A stretch of DNA of 64,000 nucleotides. Source: Otatea glauca. Its lineage: Eukaryota > Streptophyta > Magnoliopsida > Poales > Poaceae. Each line of letters opens with the position of its first letter. Position 1 is the first letter of the stretch. The stretch is taken from contig CM070721.1 in NCBI GenBank assembly GCA_036346275.1, forward strand, positions 3,546,452 through 3,610,451. The letters are read 5' to 3'. A program made the translations under genes and the position numbers. The notes beneath the pieces were generated by a model that did no database searches, was not told the origin of the DNA, and saw nothing but the letters and a program-made list of their open reading frames with translations. Shown piece after piece: positions 1 through 9,953 of the stretch.

Positions 1-1089
1 TTGAGCAGCTGCCTGAACGTACGTGAATGACTCCAACCATCCGGATAGCCTCCCAGTTAGGCTGTTAAACCGAAAGTCGACTACAACGAGTTGATTCATG
101 CAGCGCGCCATGGCCTTCCCTACATTTGTGACATCCCCGGTGAGATTGTTGTGAGACAGGAATAGCGCCTTCAAGTTGCATAGGGCTCCTATTGATCCTG
201 GGATTTCTCCTACCAGGTTGTTGCCAGACAAGCCAAGGACATTGAGGCTAGTTAAATTCCCCAAAGATTCAGGGATCCGTCCATGGAGCCCACAATCGTC
301 TAGGCCGACGAATGACAGAGCCCGTAGGTTTGTTAACCAGTATAGAAAGGAAGAGCTGATGTTGTTGGACGACAGATCAATTTCAACAAGATGTGTGAAG
401 TTGGCCTGGGGTACAGAATTCCGGTCGGTGGGCGGGAGACTAGCATTTATTAAGTGAAGAAGTTCGAGGGAAGAAAGCATGCTAACTGACTCCAGCCAGC
501 CCGAAGCGGCAGATAAGTTGCAACCTGACAGGTCAAGGTGTTTCAATGAAGAAAGCCTAGACAACCAATGAAGGTCGGGTGCGGAGACACAGACACTGGC
601 ACCAGTATTGTGTATTGCAAGATAACTCAGCCTTGACAAGTTGCCAAGCTGAGGAGGGATTTCCCCGCTAAAGCCAGCATCCGACATATCAAGATGCTTC
701 AAGTTCCTGAGAGATCCTATGAAGCCAGGGATGCTTGCACCCCGGAAATCGTTCCCTTTGAGATTGATGTACTCTAGATGAACCAGAGAAAGCAGGGATG
801 GATCGATGGCACCTGACAGAGCTAATTCCGTGATTTTAGTGTAGGGTTTTGCAGGGTTGTGCTTGCTGCGGAGGTCGAGCCTGGTGACATGGCCGGTCTT
901 GTTGTTGCACGTCACACCGTACCAGCGGCAGCAGTTTGGGCCGCCGCTCCATGAAGCTAGTCGACCATGAGGGTCCTTGAGGCCGGCCTTGAACGCGAGG
1001 AGCGCGTCCCGTTCTTTCTCGGTGCACCCCATGGCACCGACGGCCAGAAGCAAAACAGGCAGCAGCAAAACAGGGAGGAAACCGCGCAT
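1..1089 (-). CDS. LRR receptor-like protein, N-terminal 363 codons (runs off window)
   Basis: Reading the minus strand from the ATG at 1089 gives one frame open to base 1. It begins with a hydrophobic signal peptide (about residues 1-20), then an N-terminal LRR cap. The cap has the ERDALLAFKAGL motif, a paired-cysteine CCRW motif and a GV-C-NKTGHV segment (about residues 22-70). From about residue 85 there are tandem extracellular LRRs of the L--L-LS-N-L-G-IP type, with several N-glycosylation sites. This is the architecture of plant cell-surface LRR receptor-like proteins or kinases (Cf/Ve/EIX2-like), which sense pathogen or developmental ligands. The part in view cannot tell an RLP from an RLK, because the transmembrane segment and any kinase lie left of the window. 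No frameshift is seen. A paralogue in the same orientation lies at 6290-7533. Confidence 0.88.
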   Translation of the reverse strand, partial: MRGFLPVLLLPVLLLAVGAMGCTEKERDALLAFKAGLKDPHGRLASWSGGPNCCRWYGVTCNNKTGHVTRLDLRSKHNPAKPYTKITELALSGAIDPSLLSLVHLEYINLKGNDFRGASIPGFIGSLRNLKHLDMSDAGFSGEIPPQLGNLSRLSYLAIHNTGASVCVSAPDLHWLSRLSSLKHLDLSGCNLSAASGWLESVSMLSSLELLHLINASLPPTDRNSVPQANFTHLVEIDLSSNNISSSFLYWLTNLRALSFVGLDDCGLHGRIPESLGNLTSLNVLGLSGNNLVGEIPGSIGALCNLKALFLSHNNLTGDVTNVGKAMARCMNQLVVVDFRFNSLTGRLSGWLESFTYVQAAAQ

Positions 1090-1514
1090 GGCTCCGCGGG
1101 CACTGCTGCAGCCTCTGCAAGTAGGACCAGGAAAAAGAAAAGAAAAAAAAAGAGATCTATTATTAGAGCTAGCTCAACAGGGTTAATGCCGAGCTTGCTC
1201 ATCTGTCGAGCTGGCGAGTAGTACGTAAACCCAGCTTAACGTATGCATGCTTAATTACCTGGCAACTAGAGAGGCCATGTATCCGTCTTCGTTTGGAAAT
1301 TAACCCAACGCCGCCCCGGCGCGGACGGGCTGGCACGGAGAAAGGTGTCGCTAATCTTGTTTTGTTTTAGAGAACACGTAGTAAAAGATTGGTGCGTAAT
1401 GAGCTCGACGGAGAAGAGACATATATACAAGGTCGTTACTACAAAGAAAGAAAGGTTAAAGGCAAAAATACCGGCCGGGTACAGGCATCGACCGCGACCT
1501 GGACTTTGGATCTG
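1090..1514 (-). promoter_or_regulatory. Upstream region of the left LRR gene
   Basis: This is the non-coding flank 5' of the minus-strand LRR start. A purine-rich A tract on the plus strand (1130-1155), read as pyrimidines on the coding strand, lies just upstream of the ATG and probably falls in the 5' UTR. The only TATA-like element noticed is an ATATATA stretch near 1421-1430, about 330 bases upstream. That distance would need a long leader, so the promoter position is uncertain. Confidence 0.35.
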
Positions 1515-1688
1515 TTCAAGGCCGGCCGCAGTCCTGTGCTCTGCAAATGCCACCTGTAGGTAGCCGCGTCAACCACAAGAATGCAACCATGCAGGCCATG
1601 CAACTCACCATTCATTCAGGCCGGCCGCAGTCCCGGCCGTGCTCTGCAAATGCCACATGTAGCCAGGCGCGTCAACCGCACGAATGCA
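1515..1688. repeat. Tandem duplication in LRR upstream region (two ~73-bp copies, period 100)
   Basis: Copy 1 (1515-1586) and copy 2 (1615-1688) share a GGCCGGCCGCAGTCC core, a TGCTCTGCAAATGCCAC block and a GCGTCAACC...GAATGCAA end. Copy 2 has a short internal insertion. The duplication lies 430-600 bases upstream of the minus-strand LRR start codon. Confidence 0.75.
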
Positions 1689-1839
1689 AAAACCGTACCT
1701 CGGCGAGTTCGTCAACTAAGCACATTGGTTAGTCATTTAATTTATCATTTAATCACTTAATTTAAGTCACTAATTAAATGATTTTACTTAATTAAGTGGC
1801 TAATTAAGTCACTACCGAGCTTCCACTGCTAGGTACCTG
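1689..1839. other. AT-rich imperfectly palindromic spacer
   Basis: A stretch at 1730-1815 repeats CACTTAATT, CACTAATTAAA and TTAATTAAG motifs on both strands, so it can fold back on itself. It has no coding potential. It may be a MITE remnant or a matrix-attachment-like spacer; neither can be decided from sequence alone. Confidence 0.3.
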
Positions 1840-3013
1840 CCTATCGACGATCGGGACCGTCGACCGCAGAAGAGAGAAAGGGGGAGCGAGGAGTCAGCTC
1901 GGGAGCGGGACCCGATCGATGTCGCGCTAGTTCGGGGGCTCCAAGCGCCGCAGGGAAGTCGTTCCAAGAAAGGATGCCGACGCGGGGTTTATACTGGTTC
2001 GAGCCCCCAAGGTCAGGTAATAGCTCTACTCTAATTTTGCCCTGAGGCGAAGGGTGTATTAGCAGCTCTGTGGAAGAGTACAAGGACGAGGCCCGAGCCA
2101 GAGGAGGGGGTCGCGCCGTTCTTCCTTTCTGGTGTTGTGTGTCGTGTGTTATCCTTGTCTTCTGTTCGTCTCTCCGTCCGTTTTTTCTCTCCTTTTTTCC
2201 TCTCTCTGTGGCTGAGACAACCTATTGCTTTTGTAGCCCCAGGGAACCTCGCTGCTTGGTCCCGAGGGCGATGTCAGGAGCTCGTGGTGATTTGACAGAG
2301 GCTCGGAAGTCGTCACTAGCCGTTGAGAGTCTGACAGAGCTATTGAGATCTTAACGGGAGCTGTTGAACCCTAGTTCCCACGCAGGGGTAGGTAGGGTGC
2401 TGATTTCCATGCAGGGGAGAGTTTTACACACAAGATAAAAATAGAAATGTTAAAGATGTCCATTTCCTTGGTGCCCGCGGGAGCGTCGAGGACGAGGGTG
2501 CCTGCCCTTGCGGCGGTGCCCGAGCTCGAGCCCGCTGGCCCCGAGCCCGACCACCGGGGGGGCATCTCCTAGGTCGGAGATGAGCCCCTTGGCCTGCGGA
2601 AAGCCGCTACGAGGCCGAGGGGATGCTTACACGTGGCGAGGGTACCGATCCCCAACACTCTTGGTCTGCGGAAGGCCGCCACGAGGCCGGGAGATGCTTA
2701 CACGTGGCGAGGGTACCGATCCCAGACACTGCTTGGTACTGCCAACCGAGTTTTGCTAGCTCGGCAGGAGCCCCAGACGTGCTGCTGCCCCGGTATAGGA
2801 GCATGGCCGGTGACACGCATCGTCTGTTGTGTTTTTCGCGGTTAAGGAGGGGTCATTTTTGTAAATTTATTCGGTATAGGCTCAGATTTACAAACAAAAG
2901 TGTTTTAGGAAAAAAACAAAATAATATTCTCAAGTCGGTGCTACGATTGTTACAGGACTTGGGACCAGTACAGATGGAACCTAGCTTCAAGGCTCATCAG
3001 GCTACACGCGTAC
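1840..3013. other. GC-rich transposon-like block, unclassified
   Basis: Base composition changes sharply from the flanking AT-rich DNA. No ORF here shows a recognisable domain. A pyrimidine-rich tract (2150-2220) and a short tandem repeat (2591-2733) are present. The open frames of 60-140 codons have no family features. It is probably a fragment of a retro- or DNA transposon, but I could not identify termini. Confidence 0.35.
2591..2733. repeat. Two-copy tandem repeat, period ~72 bp
   Basis: Unit 1 (2591-2662) and unit 2 (2663-2733) both run from GGYCTGCGGAARGCCGC through GATGCTTACACGTGGCGAGG to GGTACCGATCCC and ACACT. They differ by a few substitutions and one base of length. The ACACGTGG core is a G-box in both copies. 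Confidence 0.8.
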
Positions 3014-3480
3014 CTTTAACATCCCAATTTTTACATCTTTGAGTTTGTTTTAATCATTTTGGGCTTTTAAAAAATTTCTCATGATTTTATTGCTAATTAA
3101 AGCTTAATATATGGATTTTCTCTAAATCAAAGAGGATTTATTTTGATTAATGTTTAAATGAAAATTTATAAAAATTATTTTATCTGAGTTCTAAATGCTT
3201 CAAAGTATTTTATAGAATTTTCTGAGATTTTCTAATTTTTTTGCTATTTATTTGGAGCCATTTGCATTTTTTTGTCATTTTCTAAAAAGAAAAATGGAAT
3301 TAAAATTCCGAGAAAAGCTCTTGGGCCAAGGCATGTCGCAGTCCAACCCATTCGGCCCAGCCTAGCCGCGCCAGCCTAGCCGTGCTAAGGCCCAAGATCG
3401 CATAGCCAGCGACAGTGCCAGCCAAGCCCAGCCTCGGCCACATGTGCCACTGACAGTGGGGCCCACATGTCAGTTCCATC
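3014..3480 (+). repeat. LTR fragment (family A-like), first ~470 bp, plus orientation
   Basis: It begins TTAACATCCCAA, matching the TGTAACATCCC start of the A-family LTR at 27497 except for the first two bases. It continues with the same kind of AT-rich A-family start (TTTTATTGCT, CTCAAAGTATTTT-type blocks). It ends at a near-palindromic GTGGGGCCCAC followed by ATGTCAG. The rest of the LTR is not attached here. A complementary piece in the other orientation occupies 3809-6290. Confidence 0.6.
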
Positions 3481-3808
3481 ATGATATGCTTAAGATGCTT
3501 GCATGCAAGTTAGTCCCGATCTTCCGTCGTAAGAGAAATCCAATAACTTGAGTTGTGACCTTGATGAAGGGGAGGCTAACCACGATCCAAAAACGCGACC
3601 AACTACCTCACAATCGCTAAACCAGTCCTCGATTGGTTATTAACCGTGTCAAAACATGACTGACCTATTCACGAAGAACAACTCAAGAAAATCCACACGA
3701 AAAGCAAGAACAACAGCGGAATAACTCGCTAAACAGTGAAGGATTCAATTGAGACTCATGTTTATGCAGTAGCTAAAAGAGCTTAGAAGATTGCCAATGC
3801 CAAGCTTG
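3481..3808. other. Unclassified 330-bp spacer between two LTR pieces
   Basis: This stretch is AT-balanced and non-coding, with stops in all frames and no recognised repeat. It separates the plus-oriented LTR start (left) from a minus-oriented LTR end (right). It could be residual internal retrotransposon sequence or a filler captured at rearrangement. Confidence 0.3.
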
Positions 3809-6290
3809 CTGTCGGGGCCGGATTTCCAAATCTGAACCCTCAGTGTATAACCTGTGCTAGTCCAGGAAAAGCTAGCGCACACAGTGAAAACAGTGATGGC
3901 AACACATCCATATCAAGAATCAAATAATATTAATTAAGCAAAAGAGTATTAGTCTTATGGCCATTTATTACAAATAAGCAGCATCATGGCTTGAGTTCAA
4001 TAAGAAACAGCGGAAACGAAATAACAATAGCAGGATAAGCCCATCCATTTGCCCAACAGGCAATCGACTGGGGTACGCGTCCTAGCATTCCGGATCACCT
4101 TCGTCGTAACCACAAGCGTAGAAATCGTAGTCACCTTCAGCTTCTGCAAACTCTTCTGTGAAAAGTTGGGGATGTTGCAAAGGTGAGCACAAAATGTACT
4201 CCGCAAGTCTTAGAAACATAATGCATAATAACTATATGCAAGGCTAAACAATTGAAGGCATAATATGGCTCTTTTAGCGTAAAGCAAAGTTTAACTACAA
4301 ATACCAATAGTAATTTCATAAAGCATCATTTAACCAAAATGTAACTAGCATAGTAATTGAATTTGATATGACAACTAAAGTAGGTTCTAGCTACCTGACT
4401 GGCTCCATCTGCCAAACCATAACCCGAGAGTTCCATCTGCTCACGGATTTCCAAACCATCATTTTCCTTTAAAACAAAACCATGAAATCTACAATGTGCA
4501 AGCATAGCTCGCCTGCCCTTGACCGTGGGCACGGCTACTTAAGTAGTTTTAACTCTGCAGAGTGTGTACAGCTTTACCCACAAGACATGATCGACTCTTG
4601 TTGCCATGCAATTAACACACTTCTTTTGGTGTGTCGGCAGAGAGATCATGACAAGGCCTTTACAATGCACAACCCTACTATTAACCTCGCCCGCTAAGGT
4701 TTCACCGTTGTTAAGGTTCTAGCTGCCCAGTACAGAAGCCCCCTCTTGTGCCTGCCATCATCTGGCACTCACCAACTGGCGAAGCTAATAATGAGACACA
4801 CAAATTATTTAGCCACGTCGTACCCATATAGACTTGTGGTTTGTACGGTAGTGCTTGGTCCATGATAACACATGCTTCGGTCCTTAATTGACTAGGAGGA
4901 ACATTCACATACCAAGGTCTCGTGCTTTCTGCACCCGCCAAACATCCATCCGCCCTGGTCTAAACCATATCTTCCACTTTATTTCATTTAAATAATAGCA
5001 GCAACACCCATTGCCACGACTTCACAAATATGATTCAACAATGTTTGAAGTGATTCTCATAATGATATAATACCGAAACGTTTAAGCTGGACTAAGCAAT
5101 TCTACCGTCCCATGCTAATCTACTGGTTATCACAAAATAAAATAGCTAGTATTATCTAGGGTGACAAAGGTTCATCAAGATTAATGTCAATGAAGGTATA
5201 ACAAAGCTGGCATTTAACTAAAGTCCTAAAACTATATTTAAAGTGCATTACATAAAGTAAGCATGCATAATTTAAAACAATATAGGTATTTTATAAAATT
5301 TGGGATTAATATGTTCAAGGAAGACTTGCCTTCGCTACCTCCTGCTAGTTCTACCTCTGGCTGCTGATTCGCTTGAGCTTCGATTGCATCGTCTACACGT
5401 GGAACGATAGCAAATAAATAAAATAAATTCAACAAAAATTCAAAAATTGAAAATAATGGTACTGGAAGATAGATCATGAATTTAGATGAATTTATAAATT
5501 TGAATCACTGGAATCGGAGCTCGAACGAAGGAGAACGGGCTCCGGGAAGTTTCCCAGATCAGAAATTCTGAAAAAATCAGAAAGGCTGACACGTGGCAAG
5601 ATCTGATTGGCTGGAATTTCAGATTTTTTGGGAAAATCAGCAAAAGAAAAAGAAATGCCACAGAGGAGGGTTTGGGTGATGCGGCAGACCGGCCGACGTG
5701 GCGCCACGCGGCGGGTTAGGCGACGTGGCGGCCACGCGCGCCACGCGGCGAGTGACACGACGCGCGGCGGCAGCGAGGCTTGGCCGAGTGGAAGGCGAGG
5801 CGACGTGGCACCGAGGTGGCGGGGCACAGGCCACGCGTGGCGCTGATGCGACGCCATCGAGGCACGGCGGCGTGGGACGGAGTGGCTCGGCGGCGGCGGC
5901 GCGGGCACACTAGAGATGGAGAAGAAGGCATGGCCGACAGGGCAAAACGCGACGGATCGGCTCAGGTTTTTGGGGCAAAAGAGAGAAGGCGACGCGGGGA
6001 ACTTGATGCGACCAAAGTCAGCGGCGGAGGCTCACCGTGGGCGAAGAATGGCGGCGGCAAAGAGCTTGGAGCCGGCGGCGCTAGGGTTGAGCTCGGGGCG
6101 GCGCACGGCGATTAGTCTCGGGAAACGAGAGAGAGGAGCGGGTGCGGCGCTACTTATAGGCGCAAACGCCGAGGGAGTTCGGTCCGGATACGGTGGCAAC
6201 AGCTCGGAAATCGCGGCGGCGGGTGTGGGCGAAATGGACGGCGAGGGTCCAGCTCGGGATGACGGCGCCGCTCGCTGACAAGTGGGCCCC
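3809..6290 (-). repeat. LTR fragment (family A-like), minus orientation, lacks its first ~470 bp
   Basis: On the minus strand the LTR end lies at 3809 (plus-strand TGTCGGGGCCGG, compare TGTCGGGACCC at 30780). Blocks follow in the same order as in the complete A copy 30780-33922: GTGTATA..CTAGTCCAGGA, then a CTCTGCAGAG/TTTACCCACA block near 4555-4585, then ACTTGCCTT near 5323, then a GC-rich promoter part with a TATA-like CTTATAGG near 6150-6158. The homology stops at GTGGGCCCCAC (about 6281-6291), where LRR pseudogene sequence begins. The missing piece corresponds to 3014-3480. Confidence 0.65.
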
Positions 6291-7533
6291 ACGCTTCAGT
6301 TACGATCTTCAGAGAGTTTGATGCTAACATTAAAAATTACAGCTTGGATAGATTAGCAAAGTGGAGTTCAGACAATATGCCTTCGAATGAATTGGATGAA
6401 AGATCCAAATAGGTTAGGTTTGACAACTTGCTGATACCATTTGGTACTCGTCCAGAGAATGAATTCTGGCTAAAGATCTAGCAGTCACACTAGCGATGTG
6501 GTTCCACCAACCAGACTAACTCCCGGTTAGATTATTACCTCCAAAGTCAAGAATATGCAACTGTTCATTCAGGGGAACATTCTATTTGCTATTTTTGTCA
6601 TATCTCCTGACAAATGGTTTCCAGATAAATCAATTTGGTGCAGGCTGCACAACCTACTCATGGATCGAGGTATTTCTCCTTCCAAGCTGTTCCCTCGTAA
6701 TTGCAGAAAGTTGAGAGATGTCAAGTTTCCCAGGTTAGTAGGAAGATGGACTGAAAGCTCACAACTAGACAAGTCCAGATATGCAAGAGAACTTAGCTTT
6801 GAAATCCAATTCGGCAAACTTGAATTGAAGCTGTTACTCTTGAGATCAAGTATTGTAAGGGTTGTGAAGTTGACAATGGGAAGTGAATTCAGGTCTGTGG
6901 CAGGAAGAAATACATCATTCAAGCGAAGCACTTCAAGCAAAGGAAGCCTATTCATGGCATGCAGCCAATCAGATGAAGCAGCAAGATACAACCAACTGAG
7001 GTCTAGATATCTCAGTGAAGTGAGGCGAGACACCCAGTTGAAGCTGTTAATAGTAACCGTATGATCCTGGGAGCTTAGGTCAAGATGCCTGAGCATAGAC
7101 AAATTGCCGAATTGAGGGGGGACTGTCCCGCCGAAACCAGCATGCGAAAGATCAAGATACCTTAAGTTTCTGAAGGAGCCTATGAATTCTGGAATGGTCA
7201 TCCCAACAAAGTCATTTCCGGTCATGTTAAGGTACACTAGACACGGGTCAGAGCAGCCAAAGATGAGTTGATTTCACCACTGAGAGTGTAGTGGCTGACA
7301 TCCAGCTTGATAACATGGCCGGTCTTATTTCTGCATGACACACCGCTCCATCTGCAGCAGTCTTTGCCTTGCCAGGAACGCAGCTCGCCTCCGGGATCAG
7401 CAAGGCCGGCTTTGAAGGCAAGCAACGCATCCCTCTCGCCGGTGATGCACGCGGTTGTCTTCCCTGCGTTGATGATTAGGTAACAGAAGAGTACTGTACC
7501 AAGCAATGGATGTATTCTTCCTCTCATGATCAT
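6290..7533 (-). pseudogene. LRR receptor-like pseudogene, N-terminal half
   Basis: The minus-strand start is at 7533. A signal peptide is followed by an LRR cap with the GERDALLAFKAGLADPGG motif, CCRW and NKTGHV. The frame breaks near 7237-7250, inside the first LRR, by a net 2-base gain. It then resumes for about 220 codons of clear LRRs (LDLSHAGFGGTVPPQFGNL and similar). Further stops occur at about 6569, 6500 and 6410, although LRR-like residues can still be read to about 6295. There the coding sequence runs directly into LTR sequence, so the C-terminal LRRs, membrane segment and any kinase are missing. It is a paralogue of the gene at 1-1089. It is broken by frameshift, stops and truncation. 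Confidence 0.85.
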
Positions 7534-7668
7534 GGCCTAGAGCACACTACAGTGTCAAGTTCGCTGCAAGGTAGAAGGTGGTTCTTGCCTCCAGGAAAGA
7601 CGGACGGAAAACGAAGACTTGGACCTCAGGTCAGGTCTGCGGTCCGAGTCATTCATCTTACACTGAAC

Positions 7669-7677
7669 TATTTATAG
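7669..7677 (-). promoter_or_regulatory. TATA box of the LRR pseudogene
   Basis: The minus strand reads CTATAAATA about 136 bases upstream of the pseudogene ATG at 7533, a normal plant spacing. The ancestral promoter therefore seems preserved although the coding region is broken. Confidence 0.6.
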
Positions 7678-8219
7678 GTGCTTTTGTCCAGCTTCCCAAT
7701 GAAACACGGAACCGCTTTCCAATGTTCAAATGGGGCATTGCCCTTTCTTGCTCCTCTAACTTGACGCATTTCTTGCTCACATTTGCATCCTGACCAAAAG
7801 AACGGCTCATGGTGTTGATGAGATTTTCTTCGTTGTGCTACTCAAGGAGGGTTTTTTTTCTAGGAAGCTACACGAGCAGCTTGAGTAATGTTTTTATGCA
7901 TCACCCTAATACAAGTATAAATCTTTAAGCAAATAAAAAGGTAAATAATCATTATCTACTGTATATTTGTTTATACTTTAATATTTGTATAACTTTTAGA
8001 AAACGATATATAAAACATCTCTCGGTCAGTTAACGGGAAGGCGAAAGGCTCGCTCAGGGTTTGAAATTTTGTTTTTGGTTCACATCTCGAAGGTGGGAAA
8101 ATCTCGGGATTTCTAACGAAATCCGGTCAAAATTTGAAAAGCAAATTTGAAATCCGGAATTTTTAAACCGAAATTCCCTTGCGGAAATCTTGACAAAATT
8201 TAACCGAGTCAAAAATGGT
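7678..8219. other. Non-coding upstream flank of the LRR pseudogene
   Basis: This is AT-rich sequence with a T run at 7852-7859 and no supported gene. From about 8040 the sequence changes to the low-complexity style of the repeat array that follows (TTTGAAATTT, AAATCCGG motifs), which probably marks the left part of the interrupted element C. Confidence 0.35.
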
Positions 8220-9620
8220 CGAAATGATGTTAAATTTTTTTGTGGATGATTCTGACACATCACTAATATTACGGCTAGGGATGAAAACGGGCCGGATATC
8301 TCCCGCCCGATCCGGGACCGGATTTTACTATCCGGTCGGATCCGGGACCGGATCCGGATACTTGAATCCGGATTCGGGATCGGATCCGGAGCATCCAATA
8401 TCCGGTAAATACGGGACGGGATCCGGATATTCAGATTTTTTCTATTCGGATATCCGGATTTTTCGTATTTGAGATATCGGATCGGATATTCGGATTTTTC
8501 TATTCGGATATCAGCAAGGCCCAGCCTATTTTTATCATTTTTTCCCATTTCAGCCCATTTATATTAACAATTAGTTGGTTCTATTGATCCTAAATTAGCA
8601 TATTCTTTCTACGATGTTTGTTGAATTTAATTGATATATAATTTGTTACTATAGTCATGTACTCGTATGGTTTTAATTCAATATATATTATTCTATATAT
8701 GCGTGCATTATCCGTATATCTTTATCCGTTTCTAATCCGAATACGTCACATATCCGTCCCGTATCCGTATCCCGAATAATCCGAATCCGTATCCAATCCG
8801 TATCCATATCCGGTTCCGAATCCGGAAAAAAATATGGGTTAGGATACAAGAAGAGCAATATCCACCAGTATCTGACCCGTTTTCACCCCTAATATTACCA
8901 TAAAATTTTTAGATGATAAAAATTCTGACAGTGCTACTGTCTTGATAAAAGGTTGACCGGCAAATTTCAAACAAATAGAAAATAGTGCAAACCATGTTAT
9001 AAAATTTTGAAAATTTTTGTGAATGGTCCTAATGTATCAATAATGTTCCTATAAAATTTTTGGATGATGATCAAGCCTGAGGAATTTTCAAAAATTCGAA
9101 AAGTGCTACTGAAGGCTAATAGAAAATTTCAACCTAATGAAAAATAGTTCAAACTAAGTTAGAAAATTTTGAATTTTTTTTGGATGGTCTTGACGCATCA
9201 CTAATATTCTCATAAAATTTTCAGATGATGATCAAGCTTGAGGAATGTTCAACAATTGTGAAAGTGTTACTATTCTGATAAAAGCCTTAGCTATATGTAT
9301 TGCTTCCATAGGTTTGATTGAGCAACCAAAACAAGTTTAAATTTTTTTAAACTTTTATAAAAGGGTTTTGATGCAATGTTTAAGCTCTCCTAAATTTTTT
9401 GGATCATGATCACACTCGAGTGAATTATAAAATTCTTAGACGTTTACTGCCTCAGTTATGTTCATTCTGTTTTTGAATTTTCAAATATAACAAATGAAGT
9501 TCAAATCTTTAGGAAATTTTTTTATGATCCTAGACTGCTAAAAATGGTACTATAAATTTTTCAGAGTATAATCAAGCTTATAAAATTTTATAAAAATCTA
9601 ACAATATTTCTACTATTTTT
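8220..9620. repeat. Degenerate repeat array, period ~150-180 bp (left part)
   Basis: The motif AAAATTTT-(C/T)AGATGATGATCA followed by a CTGACAGTGCTACT-like segment recurs near 8905, 9055, 9215, 9393 and 9553. Each unit also carries a TTTCAAAC..ATAGAAAATAG-type stretch. Units are strongly diverged. The hAT element 8276-8891 interrupts the array. The same units reappear at 23996, 24162 and 24330, beyond the 13.6-kb gypsy insertion, so the array was continuous before that insertion. Confidence 0.65.
8276..8891. mobile_element. Non-autonomous hAT-like transposon, 616 bp
   Basis: The terminal inverted repeats are TAGGGATGAAAACGGG on the left and, read on the other strand, TAGGGGTGAAAACGGG on the right. 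The flanking 8-mers ATATTACG (8266-8273) and ATATTACC (8892-8899) form a 7-of-8 target duplication, as hAT elements make. The first ~230 bases and the last ~190 bases are filled with ATCCGGAT/GGATATCC-type palindromes, typical of subterminal transposase-binding arrays. There is no transposase ORF, so it would depend on an autonomous relative. Confidence 0.75.
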
Positions 9621-9948
9621 ATAAAACGTCTCAAAAAAATCGGTTTTTCAACAAATATTCATAGAAGATGACATTCTCAAGGGTTATTGACCCAAATCCG
9701 GTCAAACCCGGTCAAAAAAATCCTGAGATTTCCAAAAATACTTTAGTAACTTGATTTTTTTTTATCCAATCGAGATTTTGAATCTCATCTCCGACCGAAA
9801 TCCGAAATATGACATGAGACTTCAGAAATTTCGCAAGGATTTTGAACTATGACTCGGCTATGGATCAAACGGCCTGGAAGTTGGGCTGAGAACTGAATGG
9901 GCTGGACTACGAAGCAAATTAACCGTCGTTCAGGCATGAAATCATGAA

Positions 9949-9953
9949 TACAT
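9949..9953. other. Target-site duplication TACAT (left) of gypsy element B1
   Basis: TACAT directly precedes the LTR start TGTAACAG. The same five bases follow the 3' LTR end at 23557-23561. A 5-bp duplication is the signature of an LTR-retrotransposon integrase. Confidence 0.9.

Noticed and set aside
6555..7064. 169-codon plus-strand frame
   Set aside because: It is antisense to clear LRR codons of the minus-strand pseudogene and has no features of its own.
8054..8548. 164-codon minus-strand frame with IRIRSRIRPDS-type repeats
   Set aside because: It spans the edge of the hAT element; the residue repeats are just translated GGATCCGGAT palindromes.
8220..9620. Possible centromeric satellite because of ~160-bp spacing
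   Set aside because: Units are highly diverged and I see no resemblance to the rice CentO monomer; no homogeneous tandem array.
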